In this document: in pieces, positions 15,647-26,236 of the stretch | Layout: each line of letters begins with the position of its first letter | Numbering within the stretch: the first letter of the stretch is position 1 | Assembly: GCA_035566895.1 (NCBI GenBank) | Contig: DATMQA010000096.1 | Span: 1 to 64,000 of the forward strand | DNA from: DATMQA01 sp035566895 | GTDB lineage: Bacteria; Verrucomicrobiota; Verrucomicrobiia; Limisphaerales; UBA8199 | Length of the DNA: 64,000 bases | Reading direction: 5' to 3' | Notes under the pieces: generated by a model | What the model saw: only the letters and a program-made list of their open reading frames with translations | Database searches by the model: none | Told to the model about the DNA's origin: nothing | Position numbers and translations under genes: made by a program

Positions 15647-15742
15647 ATTTCCGAAAGAAGGCGAACCTCCGCGATTTGTCGCGAAGCGTTTGGAGTGCGT
15701 GCGCTCGGCGCCGCTTTCCTTGACCGACTCAGCGGCGTCAAC

Positions 15743-15909
15743 CATGTAACCATGTAACCGATGTAACCATGTAACCGATGTAACCATGTAACCGATGTAA
15801 CCATGTAACCGATGTAACCATGTAACCGATGTAACCGATGTAACCATGTAACCATGTAACCGATGTAACCGATGTAACCGATGTAACCATGTAACCATGT
15901 AACCGATGT
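15743..15909 (+). repeat. 19-unit array of CATGTAAC (8 bp) and CGATGTAAC (9 bp) upstream of clpB
   Basis: Calling CATGTAAC 'A' and CGATGTAAC 'B', the order from 15743 is A A B A B A B A B A B B A A B B B A A, followed by a decayed B. Ten A and nine B units are all exact. It lies 57 bases before the clpB start and ends about 22 bases before a promoter-like -35 box. On the minus strand it forms long open frames of Trp-Leu-His-Arg/Gly-Tyr-Ile repeats, which are artefacts of the repeat. Confidence 0.9.
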
Positions 15910-15930
15910 GCAACCCTTAAGCTCGGACCC

Positions 15931-15958
15931 TTGACAGCAAGGAGCCACTCGGTATCAG
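15931..15958 (+). promoter_or_regulatory. Sigma-70-like promoter of clpB, possibly leaderless
   Basis: TTGACA (15931-15936), a 16-base spacer and TATCAG (15953-15958). A start about 7 bases after the -10 would fall on or next to the annotated clpB ATG at 15966, so the mRNA may be leaderless or use the second ATG at 15972. The repeat array occupies the region just upstream of the promoter. Confidence 0.45.
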
Positions 15959-15965
15959 TACTCTT

Positions 15966-18566
15966 ATGCAAATGGAACGGCTGACGATCAAATCCCAGGA
16001 AGCGTTGCAAGAGGCGCAACGCATCGCGCAGGGGTATTCGCACCAGGAGGTCGATGGGGAACACTTGCTGCTGGCGCTGCTCGGCCAGGGCGAGAGTCTC
16101 ATCCCCGAGTTGCTGGAGAAAATCGGGGTGCCGCCGGCCAAGCTGAAGCCCGACCTCGAACGCGAGCTGGCCCGCCGGCACAAGGTGCAAGGGGCCGCCG
16201 ACGTGTTCCTGAGTCCGAGCTTGAAAAAGGCGCTCGAGGCAGCCCAGGCGGAAGCCGGCAAGCTCAAGGACGATTATATCAGCACGGAGCATTTGCTGCT
16301 GGGGTTGCTGGCTGAGGGGGATAGCTCGCTCAAGAAGATTTTCCAGACGCACGGGCTCAAGCGTGACCTGGTGCTGCGCGCGCTGGCCGACTTGCGCGGC
16401 AACCAGCGCGTGACCGATCCGAACCCGGAAGACAAATTTCAGGCGCTCGACAAATACGGGCGCGACCTGACGGAGCTGGCGCGGCAGGGGAAGATCGACC
16501 CGGTTATCGGCCGGGACGAGGAGATTCGCCGGGTGATGCAGGTGCTGACGCGGCGGACGAAGAATAACCCGGTGCTTATCGGCGAACCCGGGGTAGGCAA
16601 GACGGCGATCGCCGAGGGGCTGGCGCGGCGGATTGTGAGCGGCGACGTTCCCGAGACGCTGAAGAACAAGCGGCTGGTGGCGATGGACCTGAGCGCGATG
16701 ATCGCCGGGGCGAAGTACCGCGGGGAATTCGAAGACCGGCTGAAGGCTTTTCTGAAGGAAATCGTGTCCAGCGAGGGCAAGATCATTTTGTTCATCGACG
16801 AGTTGCATACTTTGGTCGGGGCGGGCGCCGCCGAAGGGGCGACCGACGCGGCCAATATTATGAAGCCGCAGCTTGCGCGCGGGGAGTTGCGGGCCATCGG
16901 GGCGACGACGCTGGACGAGTACCGCAAGCACATCGAGAAAGACCCGGCGCTGGAGCGCCGTTTCCAGCCGGTCTTCATCGCCGAACCGGGGGTCGAGGCG
17001 ACGATTGCGATTCTGCGCGGGCTCAAGGAACGCTACGAGGTGCATCACGGCGTGCGGATCACGGATTCGGCGCTGGTCGCCGCGGCGACGCTTTCGCACC
17101 GGTACATCACCGACCGGTTTTTGCCGGACAAGGCGATTGACCTGGTGGACGAAGCGGGCTCGCGGTTGCGGATGGAGCTGGATTCGATGCCGACGGAGAT
17201 TGACAAGCTGGAGCGGCAGATCCTGCAGTTGGAAATCGAGCAAAATGCGTTAAAGCGCGAGAAGGACGAGGGTTCGCGCGAGCGGCTTAAGCGGCTGGAA
17301 AAGGATTTGGCCAATCTCAAAGAGAAATCCAACCAGCTCAAAGCGCAGTGGCAAAACGAAAAGGCGGCCATCAACGCGGTCAGCATCATCAACAGCCAGC
17401 TCGAGCAAACCAAGCTCGAGCTGGAACAAGCCCAGCGCCGGGGCGACCTGAACGTGGCGGCGCAAATCCAGTATGGGCGGCTGCCGGATTTGCAGAAGAA
17501 GCTCGCGGCGGCGGAAAAAGCTCTGCGCGAAAAACCCGCCGGCCAGCGTTTGCTCCACGAGGAGGTGACCGACGAAGACATCGCGCGGGTGGTTTCCGCC
17601 TGGACCGGTATCCCGGTGTCACGAATGCTGGAGACCGAGCGCCAGAAGCTCGTCAAAATGGAAGAACGGCTCGAACAGCGCGTGGTCGGGCAGCGGGAGG
17701 CCATCCACGCCGTCGCGAATGCGGTGCGCCGTTCCCGGAGCGGGTTGCAGGACCCCAACCGGCCGATCGGGTCGTTCATTTTTCTGGGTCCGACGGGTGT
17801 CGGGAAGACCGAGACGGCGAGGGCGCTGGCGGAGTTTTTGTTCGATGACGAGAACGCGATGGTGCGCATCGACATGAGCGAGTATATGGAGAAGCACACG
17901 GTGGCGCGGTTGATTGGGGCGCCACCGGGGTATGTGGGCTACGAAGAGGGCGGCCAGCTCAGCGAGGCGGTTCGGCGCCGCCCGTATAGCGTGGTGCTGT
18001 TCGACGAGATCGAAAAAGCGCATCACGATGTTTTCAATGTGCTGCTGCAGGTGCTCGATGATGGCCGGCTGACGGACGGGCAGGGGAGAACGGTGGATTT
18101 TAGAAATGCCATCATCATTATGACGAGCAACATCGGTTCGCCGATCATCCAGGAATATTACACGGCCGGCAAACTGGGGCCGAAAGACCATGCGGAGATG
18201 GAACGGCTGGTCCGGACCGAGCTGCGCGCGCATTTCCGGCCGGAGTTCCTCAACCGCGTCGATGACATTATCATCTTCCACAGCCTTGACGAAAAACAGC
18301 TTTCGCATATCGTCGAGATTCAATTGAACCGATTGGAAAAGCGCCTGGCGCAACAGCTACTCACTCTGGAGCTGGACCGCTCGGCCAAACAGTTGATTGC
18401 CAAGGAAGGCTACGACCCGCAGTTCGGCGCGCGCCCGCTCAAGCGCGCGATCCAGGACTTGCTGCTGGACCCGCTGGCGACGAAGCTGCTGGTCGGCGAC
18501 TTCAAACCGGGCGACCGGATCAAAGTAGCCGCGCACGATGGGGAGCTGGAATTCGAGAAGAAGTAG
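15966..18566 (+). CDS. clpB: ATP-dependent disaggregase ClpB (Hsp100)
   Basis: A full-length 866-residue ClpB. The N-terminal double Clp repeat (residues 1-145) precedes AAA1 with Walker A GEPGVGKTA (near 205) and Walker B FIDELH. A long middle coiled coil (about 410-530, KLERQILQLEIEQNALKREKDEGS) distinguishes ClpB from ClpA/C. AAA2 has Walker A GPTGVGKTE (near 607), Walker B LFDEIEKAH and sensor-2 GARPLKR. The pore-loop tyrosines AGAKYRGEFE and GYVGYEEGG are present; no ClpP-binding IGL/F loop is seen. It works with DnaK to dissolve aggregates. It precedes the rhomboid gene by 6 bases. Starting at the second ATG (15972) would lose only two residues. Regulation: see the promoter and repeat array upstream. 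Confidence 0.98.
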   Translation: MQMERLTIKSQEALQEAQRIAQGYSHQEVDGEHLLLALLGQGESLIPELLEKIGVPPAKLKPDLERELARRHKVQGAADVFLSPSLKKALEAAQAEAGKLKDDYISTEHLLLGLLAEGDSSLKKIFQTHGLKRDLVLRALADLRGNQRVTDPNPEDKFQALDKYGRDLTELARQGKIDPVIGRDEEIRRVMQVLTRRTKNNPVLIGEPGVGKTAIAEGLARRIVSGDVPETLKNKRLVAMDLSAMIAGAKYRGEFEDRLKAFLKEIVSSEGKIILFIDELHTLVGAGAAEGATDAANIMKPQLARGELRAIGATTLDEYRKHIEKDPALERRFQPVFIAEPGVEATIAILRGLKERYEVHHGVRITDSALVAAATLSHRYITDRFLPDKAIDLVDEAGSRLRMELDSMPTEIDKLERQILQLEIEQNALKREKDEGSRERLKRLEKDLANLKEKSNQLKAQWQNEKAAINAVSIINSQLEQTKLELEQAQRRGDLNVAAQIQYGRLPDLQKKLAAAEKALREKPAGQRLLHEEVTDEDIARVVSAWTGIPVSRMLETERQKLVKMEERLEQRVVGQREAIHAVANAVRRSRSGLQDPNRPIGSFIFLGPTGVGKTETARALAEFLFDDENAMVRIDMSEYMEKHTVARLIGAPPGYVGYEEGGQLSEAVRRRPYSVVLFDEIEKAHHDVFNVLLQVLDDGRLTDGQGRTVDFRNAIIIMTSNIGSPIIQEYYTAGKLGPKDHAEMERLVRTELRAHFRPEFLNRVDDIIIFHSLDEKQLSHIVEIQLNRLEKRLAQQLLTLELDRSAKQLIAKEGYDPQFGARPLKRAIQDLLLDPLATKLLVGDFKPGDRIKVAAHDGELEFEKK

Positions 18567-18572
18567 CCCCGC

Positions 18573-19493
18573 ATGCGTTTAATCGGCCATTTGCCCAGCG
18601 AGACCAGCGCTCGCACCTTTGGGGATTATATTTACTCGCAAGGGATTGAGAACCAGCTTGAGTTTACGCAAGGCGATGGGTGGGGGGTCTGGGTGAACGA
18701 CGAGGAGCAACTCGAAAACGCCACCAAATTGCTGGACGCTTTCCGCGCGAATCCCACCGACCCCAAATACCGGGCCCAAGCCAAGAGCGCTGAGGAGTTG
18801 CGCGCGCAGAAGGCGAAGAGCGACGAGGCCTGGCGCAAGAAGCTGAAAGACCGCCGCCAGTTGTTCCGGCCCCTGACCGGTTACGGTTTCGGGCCGGTAA
18901 CGTTTGCCCTGATCGCGTTCAGCGTCGCGGTGGCTTTTCTCTCCAATGTCGGCATGAACCCAGAGCGGGTTCACCGTCTTTTCATCACGGACTTTAAGAC
19001 GATTGATAATTTCATCACCTGGGACTCCAGTCTTCCGGAAATCCGCCACGGCCAAATCTGGCGGCTCTTCACTCCGATGTTCATTCACTTCGGCGTGGCC
19101 CACATCCTGTTTAATATGCTTTGGCTGCGTGACCTGGGCAGTATGATTGAAGGACGCCAAAGCTCCTGGTACCTGGCGGTGCTGACGCTAGTCATCGCGG
19201 CCGGCTCAAACCTGGCACAGTTTTATATCGGCCCTGGGCATGGGCCGGATTTTGGCGGAATGTCGGGGGTGGTTTACGGGTTGCTGGGCTATATCTGGAT
19301 GCGGGGAAAGTTCGATCCGGCGTCCGGCCTCTACTTGCACCCTTCGACGGTCGTGATGATGCTCATCTGGTTGGTCGCGGGATTTACCGGTATTCTCACC
19401 CTATTGGTGGGGCCGGTTGCGAACACCGTCCATCTGGCCGGCCTGGTGATCGGCGCGGCGTGGGGTTACCTTTCGAGTTTGCGACACCGATGA
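18573..19493 (+). CDS. Rhomboid-family intramembrane serine protease (GlpG-like)
   Basis: 306 residues. The N-terminal 75 residues form a GlpG-type cytoplasmic domain (MRLIGHLPSETSARTFGDYIYSQGIENQLE...GWGVWVNDEEQLENA), followed by a basic linker and six predicted membrane segments. The catalytic dyad is Ser231 in GGMSGVVYGLLGY and His287 in NTVHLAGL; HxxxN of the oxyanion region is in HFGVAHILFNM. It cleaves transmembrane helices within the inner membrane; substrates unknown. It directly follows clpB (6-base gap) and is likely cotranscribed, which suggests a role in envelope protein quality control (inference). Confidence 0.93.
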   Translation: MRLIGHLPSETSARTFGDYIYSQGIENQLEFTQGDGWGVWVNDEEQLENATKLLDAFRANPTDPKYRAQAKSAEELRAQKAKSDEAWRKKLKDRRQLFRPLTGYGFGPVTFALIAFSVAVAFLSNVGMNPERVHRLFITDFKTIDNFITWDSSLPEIRHGQIWRLFTPMFIHFGVAHILFNMLWLRDLGSMIEGRQSSWYLAVLTLVIAAGSNLAQFYIGPGHGPDFGGMSGVVYGLLGYIWMRGKFDPASGLYLHPSTVVMMLIWLVAGFTGILTLLVGPVANTVHLAGLVIGAAWGYLSSLRHR

Positions 19494-19531
19494 GCGGTGC
19501 GGACGTGGTGCTAACCTGATTGAGGGTTAAT

Positions 19532-19630
19532 ATGCAGCGGCGTCATCGCATCATCCTGTTCCTGATCGCGGTGCTGGCCATCGCCACCTTCACCTTCGGC
19601 ATCCTCGCGCTCCTCGGTGCCGTAAAATGA
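19532..19630 (+). CDS. 32-residue single-span membrane peptide
   Basis: ATG at 19532 opens MQRRHRIILFLIAVLAIATF and continues TFGILALLGAVK before TGA: a basic N terminus, one hydrophobic helix and a Lys end, the classical form of a small membrane protein. GAGGG sits 7 bases upstream. It lies 38 bases after the rhomboid stop and might be cotranscribed. Too short for firm prediction. Confidence 0.45.
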   Translation: MQRRHRIILFLIAVLAIATFTFGILALLGAVK

Positions 19631-19715
19631 CCGGTACTGCACTCAGGAGCGAACTGACATTGCTCGTGGAGGCAACGACGAGGTGGTCATTCGTCTCAGC
19701 GAGCCTGCCCCGGAC

Positions 19716-20036
19716 CTAATCCATTGGAAAATCGTCCTCAACATCGATGGACTCATCAAACTTTTTGCCGCTGCTTTCCAGGATCTTTCGGATTTGTGGC
19801 GAGACCCAGCGCTTTTGCTCTTTTTTCTTCTCGGGCCGCAGGAGGCGGTAGTGGCCGGTGGAGTCCGACTCGACGACTCCCTTTTCCACCAGGCGTCCAA
19901 GGACCTGGACCGCCCAATTAGGGTCCTCGTGAAACCGCTTTTTCCCGGCAGCGCGCCGGCAGATTTCATTCATCCCGATGAATTGCCCCGGCCACCCTTT
20001 CAAATAAAGGCAAATTTCGCGTTCATCAGCATCCAT
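19716..20036 (-). CDS. Small winged-helix-like hypothetical protein
   Basis: 106 residues (start at the second of two adjacent ATGs, MDADEREICLYLK). The body reads as a compact winged helix: EICLYLKGWPGQFIGMNEICRRAAG (helices 1-2), FHEDPNWAVQVLGRLVEKGVVESDSTGHYRLL (recognition helix and wing), then a basic tail. The pattern 'PNWAVxVLxRLVEKGxVESDSTGHYRL' seems to be a recurrent verrucomicrobial small protein type. Absence of a second domain suggests a DNA-binding or adaptor role; no target is evident. The gene is isolated between plus-strand genes. Confidence 0.6.
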   Translation of the reverse strand: MDADEREICLYLKGWPGQFIGMNEICRRAAGKKRFHEDPNWAVQVLGRLVEKGVVESDSTGHYRLLRPEKKKEQKRWVSPQIRKILESSGKKFDESIDVEDDFPMD

Positions 20037-20112
20037 CACTCTCAGGTTGCAAATTCAACCTCAAAAAGTCCAGCCAAACTTCGCCATCGGTCAGGGTGCG
20101 GCAGTCGGGAGC

Positions 20113-20226
20113 AGCGGAGCGCGGACATTCTTGTCCGCAGCGACTTCCGAACGCCCTCACAACTCGGATTTTATGCCGTTCTCGCGCGTAACACATTGCT
20201 GCGGACAGGAATGTCCGCGCTCCGCT
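20113..20226. repeat. REPIN-like paired palindromic hairpins (copy 1)
   Basis: Two 29-base arms at 20113-20141 and 20198-20226 are inverted copies of each other with one mismatch, separated by 56 bases. Each arm contains its own hairpin: GCGGACA-TTCT-TGTCCGC (20121-20138) and GCGGACA-GGAA-TGTCCGC (20201-20218). Outer ends are GGAGC...GCAGC. The same architecture with a different stem sequence occurs at 28820-28929, and a related relic at 52122-52153. Confidence 0.85.
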
Positions 20227-20311
20227 CGCCGTCATTGACCGATTATCAAGTTCGCCCTTTCAAATTGACTTCCGAAACGGGCCCGCGAAAAATGCCGGTG
20301 AAGATTCTACT

Positions 20312-21643
20312 ATGAAACCTCTCTCCCGCCGTCAATTCCTGGCCCGGTCCGGCCTGGCCGTGAGCATCGCCCCGGCGCTGGCGACTGGTGGTGTTTCGCT
20401 CCTGACATCCCCCGCGCGCGCCGCCGTCAGCGCCAATGAAAAAGTGCGCCTTGGCCTGATCGGCTGCGGCGGCATGGGGCAGGGGGACCTGGAATGTTTT
20501 TTCCTTAACCCGGAAGTGGAGTGTACCGTGATTTGCGATGTGGATGACGCGCGCCTGGCGAAGGGCGTGGAAATCTGCGAAAAGAAACGCGGCAAAAAGC
20601 CGGACACGGTAAAAGATTTTCGCCGCGTGCTGGACCGCAAGGACGTTGATGTCGTCTTGATTGCCACGCCCGACCACTGGCACGCGCTGCCGACGGTGCT
20701 GGCTTGCCAGGCGGGCAAAGATGTTTATGTGGAAAAGCCGCTGGCCAAAACCATTGATGAAGGCCGCGCGATGCTGGAGGCTGCCCGGCGCCACCAGCGC
20801 GTCGTCCAGATGGGCTCACAATGGCGTAGTTGCAAGCACATCATGGAGGCCGGGGAGTTGATCCGTTCCGGCAAACTGGGCAAAGTCAGCGTCGTGCGGG
20901 GTTGGGCCTACCTGGATTGGCTCAACCCAATTGGCAAGCCCGCCGACTGCCCGCCGCCTGCCGGCGTGGATTATAACATGTGGCTCGGGCCGGCGCCGCA
21001 GCACGCCTTCAATCCGAACCGGTTCCATTTCAACTTCCGCTGGTTCTGGGATTACGCCGGCGGGCTGATGACCGATTGGGGCGTCCATCTCATCAACATG
21101 ATGCTGATGGGCATGGGCAACGAAGCTCCCAAGAACGCCTGCTCCAGCGGCGGCAAATTCGTCTTTGATGACAATTCGGAAACCCCGGATTCACAGGTGA
21201 CCGTGTATGAGTTTCCCGGTTACATGTTGATCTGGGAACACAAGGCCGGCCTTAACAACGGCCTGAACGGGAGATCGTGGGGGGTGGAATGGAACGGCAC
21301 CGAGGGCACCATCATTTTGAACGACGAGGGATGGGAAATCCGCACGGAACGGAAGTCGGCCAATCTCGACTCGCAGAAAAGACCCGGCAGCGGCGATCCC
21401 CGTCCCGCCCATGTCCGCAACTTCCTCGATTGCGTTAAATCGCGCAACCAGCCGGCGCTCAACCTGGAAATCGGACACCACGTCTCCACCGTCGCGCACC
21501 TGGGCAACATCGCGTATCGCACTGGGCGCAAGGTCACCTGGGACGCGGCCAAGGAACGCATCGTGAGTGATCCTGAGGCCGACAAACTGGTTGGGGTCCA
21601 TTACCGAAAGCCGTGGTCGCTGCCCTATGCGAGGAGGGTATAA
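20312..21643 (+). CDS. Tat-exported Gfo/Idh/MocA-family oxidoreductase
   Basis: 443 residues with a twin-arginine signal at the N terminus (LSRRQFLARSG, hydrophobic AVSIAPALATGGVSLL, cleavage near ARA-AV). The Rossmann domain begins KVRLGLIGCGGMGQGD (NAD(P) binding) and has ATPDHWHA and the catalytic-region signature YVEKPLAKT. The C-terminal substrate domain carries WFWDYAGGLMTDWGVHLINMM, typical of the secreted Gfo/Idh/MocA group abundant in Verrucomicrobiota and Planctomycetota. Relatives act on sugars, including glycosidases using bound NAD. The cofactor would be inserted before Tat export to the periplasm. It is monocistronic, preceded by the REPIN. Confidence 0.92.
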   Translation: MKPLSRRQFLARSGLAVSIAPALATGGVSLLTSPARAAVSANEKVRLGLIGCGGMGQGDLECFFLNPEVECTVICDVDDARLAKGVEICEKKRGKKPDTVKDFRRVLDRKDVDVVLIATPDHWHALPTVLACQAGKDVYVEKPLAKTIDEGRAMLEAARRHQRVVQMGSQWRSCKHIMEAGELIRSGKLGKVSVVRGWAYLDWLNPIGKPADCPPPAGVDYNMWLGPAPQHAFNPNRFHFNFRWFWDYAGGLMTDWGVHLINMMLMGMGNEAPKNACSSGGKFVFDDNSETPDSQVTVYEFPGYMLIWEHKAGLNNGLNGRSWGVEWNGTEGTIILNDEGWEIRTERKSANLDSQKRPGSGDPRPAHVRNFLDCVKSRNQPALNLEIGHHVSTVAHLGNIAYRTGRKVTWDAAKERIVSDPEADKLVGVHYRKPWSLPYARRV

Positions 21644-21843
21644 GCCCCAATCGTAATCCCGAACGTAACCACAGCATCAGTGGGTGGATTCGCAATAGCC
21701 CTCCCACACCGCGATAACATTTTTTGCGGAAGATTTAGCATCTATTGCACAGCCCTCGGGAGACGCGTGCCCAAAACCCCTGACTTTCAGGTGTTTTCAC
21801 GAGAAGACGGCGGCTGGAATCCGGGACCTGCTCCACTCGTCCG

Positions 21844-21871
21844 TTGACACTCCTTTGGGCTTTGTTAGAGT
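21844..21871 (+). promoter_or_regulatory. Sigma-70-like promoter of ppdK
   Basis: A consensus TTGACA (21844-21849), 16-base spacer and TAGAGT (21866-21871), 58 bases upstream of the ppdK ATG. The rest of the 21644-21929 spacer shows no gene. Confidence 0.55.
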
Positions 21872-21929
21872 CTATGCCACTGTTTCTGAGGAATTATCCG
21901 CCGAAACCTTGAATTGAAAGATTGAATTT

Positions 21930-24740
<2,811 letters not shown>

Positions 24741-24763
24741 GCCGCTCGCAACTTTACACGAAG

Positions 24764-24793
24764 GCCGCTCCCGAAACGGGGCGGCTTTTTTTT
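24764..24793 (+). terminator. Rho-independent terminator of ppdK
   Basis: A GC-rich stem (GCCGCTCC with GGGGCGGC around a short GAAA-type loop) is followed by eight T residues, 23 bases after the ppdK stop. Downstream, 24794-24974 contains a further 9-bp inverted repeat (TCCCTGGTA at 24867, TACCAGGGA at 24902) and no gene. Confidence 0.85.
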
Positions 24794-24974
24794 CAGACAT
24801 CGCCCTTCACGGTTCACGCATCAGCCCAATTGGCGTAGGTGGAAACCCCATTCCTCCGGTCCACCGTCCCTGGTAGGAGGACAATGGAATGACTGCTCGC
24901 TTACCAGGGAGGGCGAGACACGAAGTCGTTGTTGGAGCGGCGATCCGGTAACGGTTCGCCGCTTTTCTCATTCC

Positions 24975-26057
24975 CTATCTCTGAATCCGTGCAGACCCGC
25001 CTTTGGCAAACGCCCGGACCTGCTCCAGGGTCGCCATGGTCGTATCGCCCGGAAAGGTCGTGAGCAACGCGCCGTGCGCCCAGCCCAGTTTCACCGCTTC
25101 TTCCTCCGGCTCGCCCGTGAGCAACCCGTAAAAGAACCCGGCCGCGAAACCGTCTCCCCCGCCGACGCGATCATAGACATCCAGCTCGCAGGTCGGGGCC
25201 ATGAAGGTCTTGCCGTTGATCCAGGCCACGGCGCCCCAACTGTGACGGTTAGTCGAATGGACCTCGCGCAGTGTCGTCGCTACAATCTTAACCTGAGGAT
25301 GTTTCTTGGTGACCTTGTCAATCATTCCGATAAAGGCGCTCGGGTCCAGCTTGGATTTTGCCGCCACCTCCGGACCGGGAATCCCCAGCCCCATCTGCAG
25401 GTCCTCTTCGTTACCGACCAGCACATCGACGTTCTTTACGATCCGGTCGAGCACTGCCACCGCTCGCTCATGCCCGCCGGAAATATTCCATAGCTTGGCC
25501 CGGTAATTGAGATCGAAAGAGATAATAGCGCCCGCTGCCTTGGCCGCTTTCATCCCTTCGACAATGACTTCTGCCGTCGTGGGCGACAGTGCGGCGAAGA
25601 TGCCGCCGCTATGAAACCAGCGCACGCCTCCGCCAAAGATTGCCTTCCAGTCGAAATCGCCGGGCTTAAGCTGCGCGCCGGCTTCGTTGCAACGGTTGTA
25701 GAATACCACAGGGGCCCGCACTCCCTGGCCGCGGTCGCTATAGACCGTCGCCATATTCGGACCATGGACGCCATCGTGTTTGAAATGCTTGTAAAACGGC
25801 TTCACGCCCATCGCCCGCACCCGTTCGGCGATCAGCTCACCAACAGGATAGTCCACCATCGCGCTGGCAATGGCAGTCTGAAGCTGGAAACAATCCGATA
25901 GATTCGCCGCGACGTTGAATTCGCCGCCACTGACGTGAATCTTGCACTTGCTTGCCTTTCGGAATGGGATGATTCCCGGATCGAGCCGATGCACCAGCGC
26001 GCCAAGGGAGACCAGGTCCAGACCTCCCGCCGGACGGATGTTCAAGCCGTATTTCAT
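24975..26057 (-). CDS. PfkB-family carbohydrate kinase, probable 2-keto-3-deoxygluconate kinase
   Basis: Start taken at the ATG giving MKYGLNIRPAGGLDLVSLG; the open frame extends 43 codons upstream without support. The 360-residue protein is a ribokinase-fold kinase: DLVSLGALVHRLDPG at the N terminus, the GGEFNVAANLS sugar-binding motif, ISFDLNYRAKLW (as in KDG kinases), NEED and the catalytic anion-hole motif YDRVGGGDGFAAGFFYGLL with the conserved Asp. Two features fit KDG kinase, which phosphorylates 2-keto-3-deoxygluconate from uronate breakdown: the FDLNYRxxLW motif and the large lid. Other hexose acids cannot be excluded. Divergent from the NRPS-like gene. Confidence 0.82.
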   Translation of the reverse strand: MKYGLNIRPAGGLDLVSLGALVHRLDPGIIPFRKASKCKIHVSGGEFNVAANLSDCFQLQTAIASAMVDYPVGELIAERVRAMGVKPFYKHFKHDGVHGPNMATVYSDRGQGVRAPVVFYNRCNEAGAQLKPGDFDWKAIFGGGVRWFHSGGIFAALSPTTAEVIVEGMKAAKAAGAIISFDLNYRAKLWNISGGHERAVAVLDRIVKNVDVLVGNEEDLQMGLGIPGPEVAAKSKLDPSAFIGMIDKVTKKHPQVKIVATTLREVHSTNRHSWGAVAWINGKTFMAPTCELDVYDRVGGGDGFAAGFFYGLLTGEPEEEAVKLGWAHGALLTTFPGDTTMATLEQVRAFAKGGSARIQR

Positions 26058-26236
26058 CGTTTTCACTTTCTGATTCAGAATTGTCAGCAGTAATGGGCCG
26101 TTGCAGCAGGACGGAGCGCCGTCACTGAAGGGCCTCACGCTAATAAATCCGCCGCGGCGTTCAAGCGAAAATCGAGCGAAAAGCATCGAGGCAATTTAGG
26201 TTCGACAGTTTTGGCGACGGTCCGCATCCTTGGACC

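Noticed and set aside
15743..15909. CRISPR array
   Set aside because: Units are 8-9 bp without spacers, and no cas genes are near.
15738..17243. 501-residue minus-strand frame starting in clpB and running into the repeat array
   Set aside because: Antisense to clpB; its C terminus (WLHGYIGYI...) is the repeat itself.
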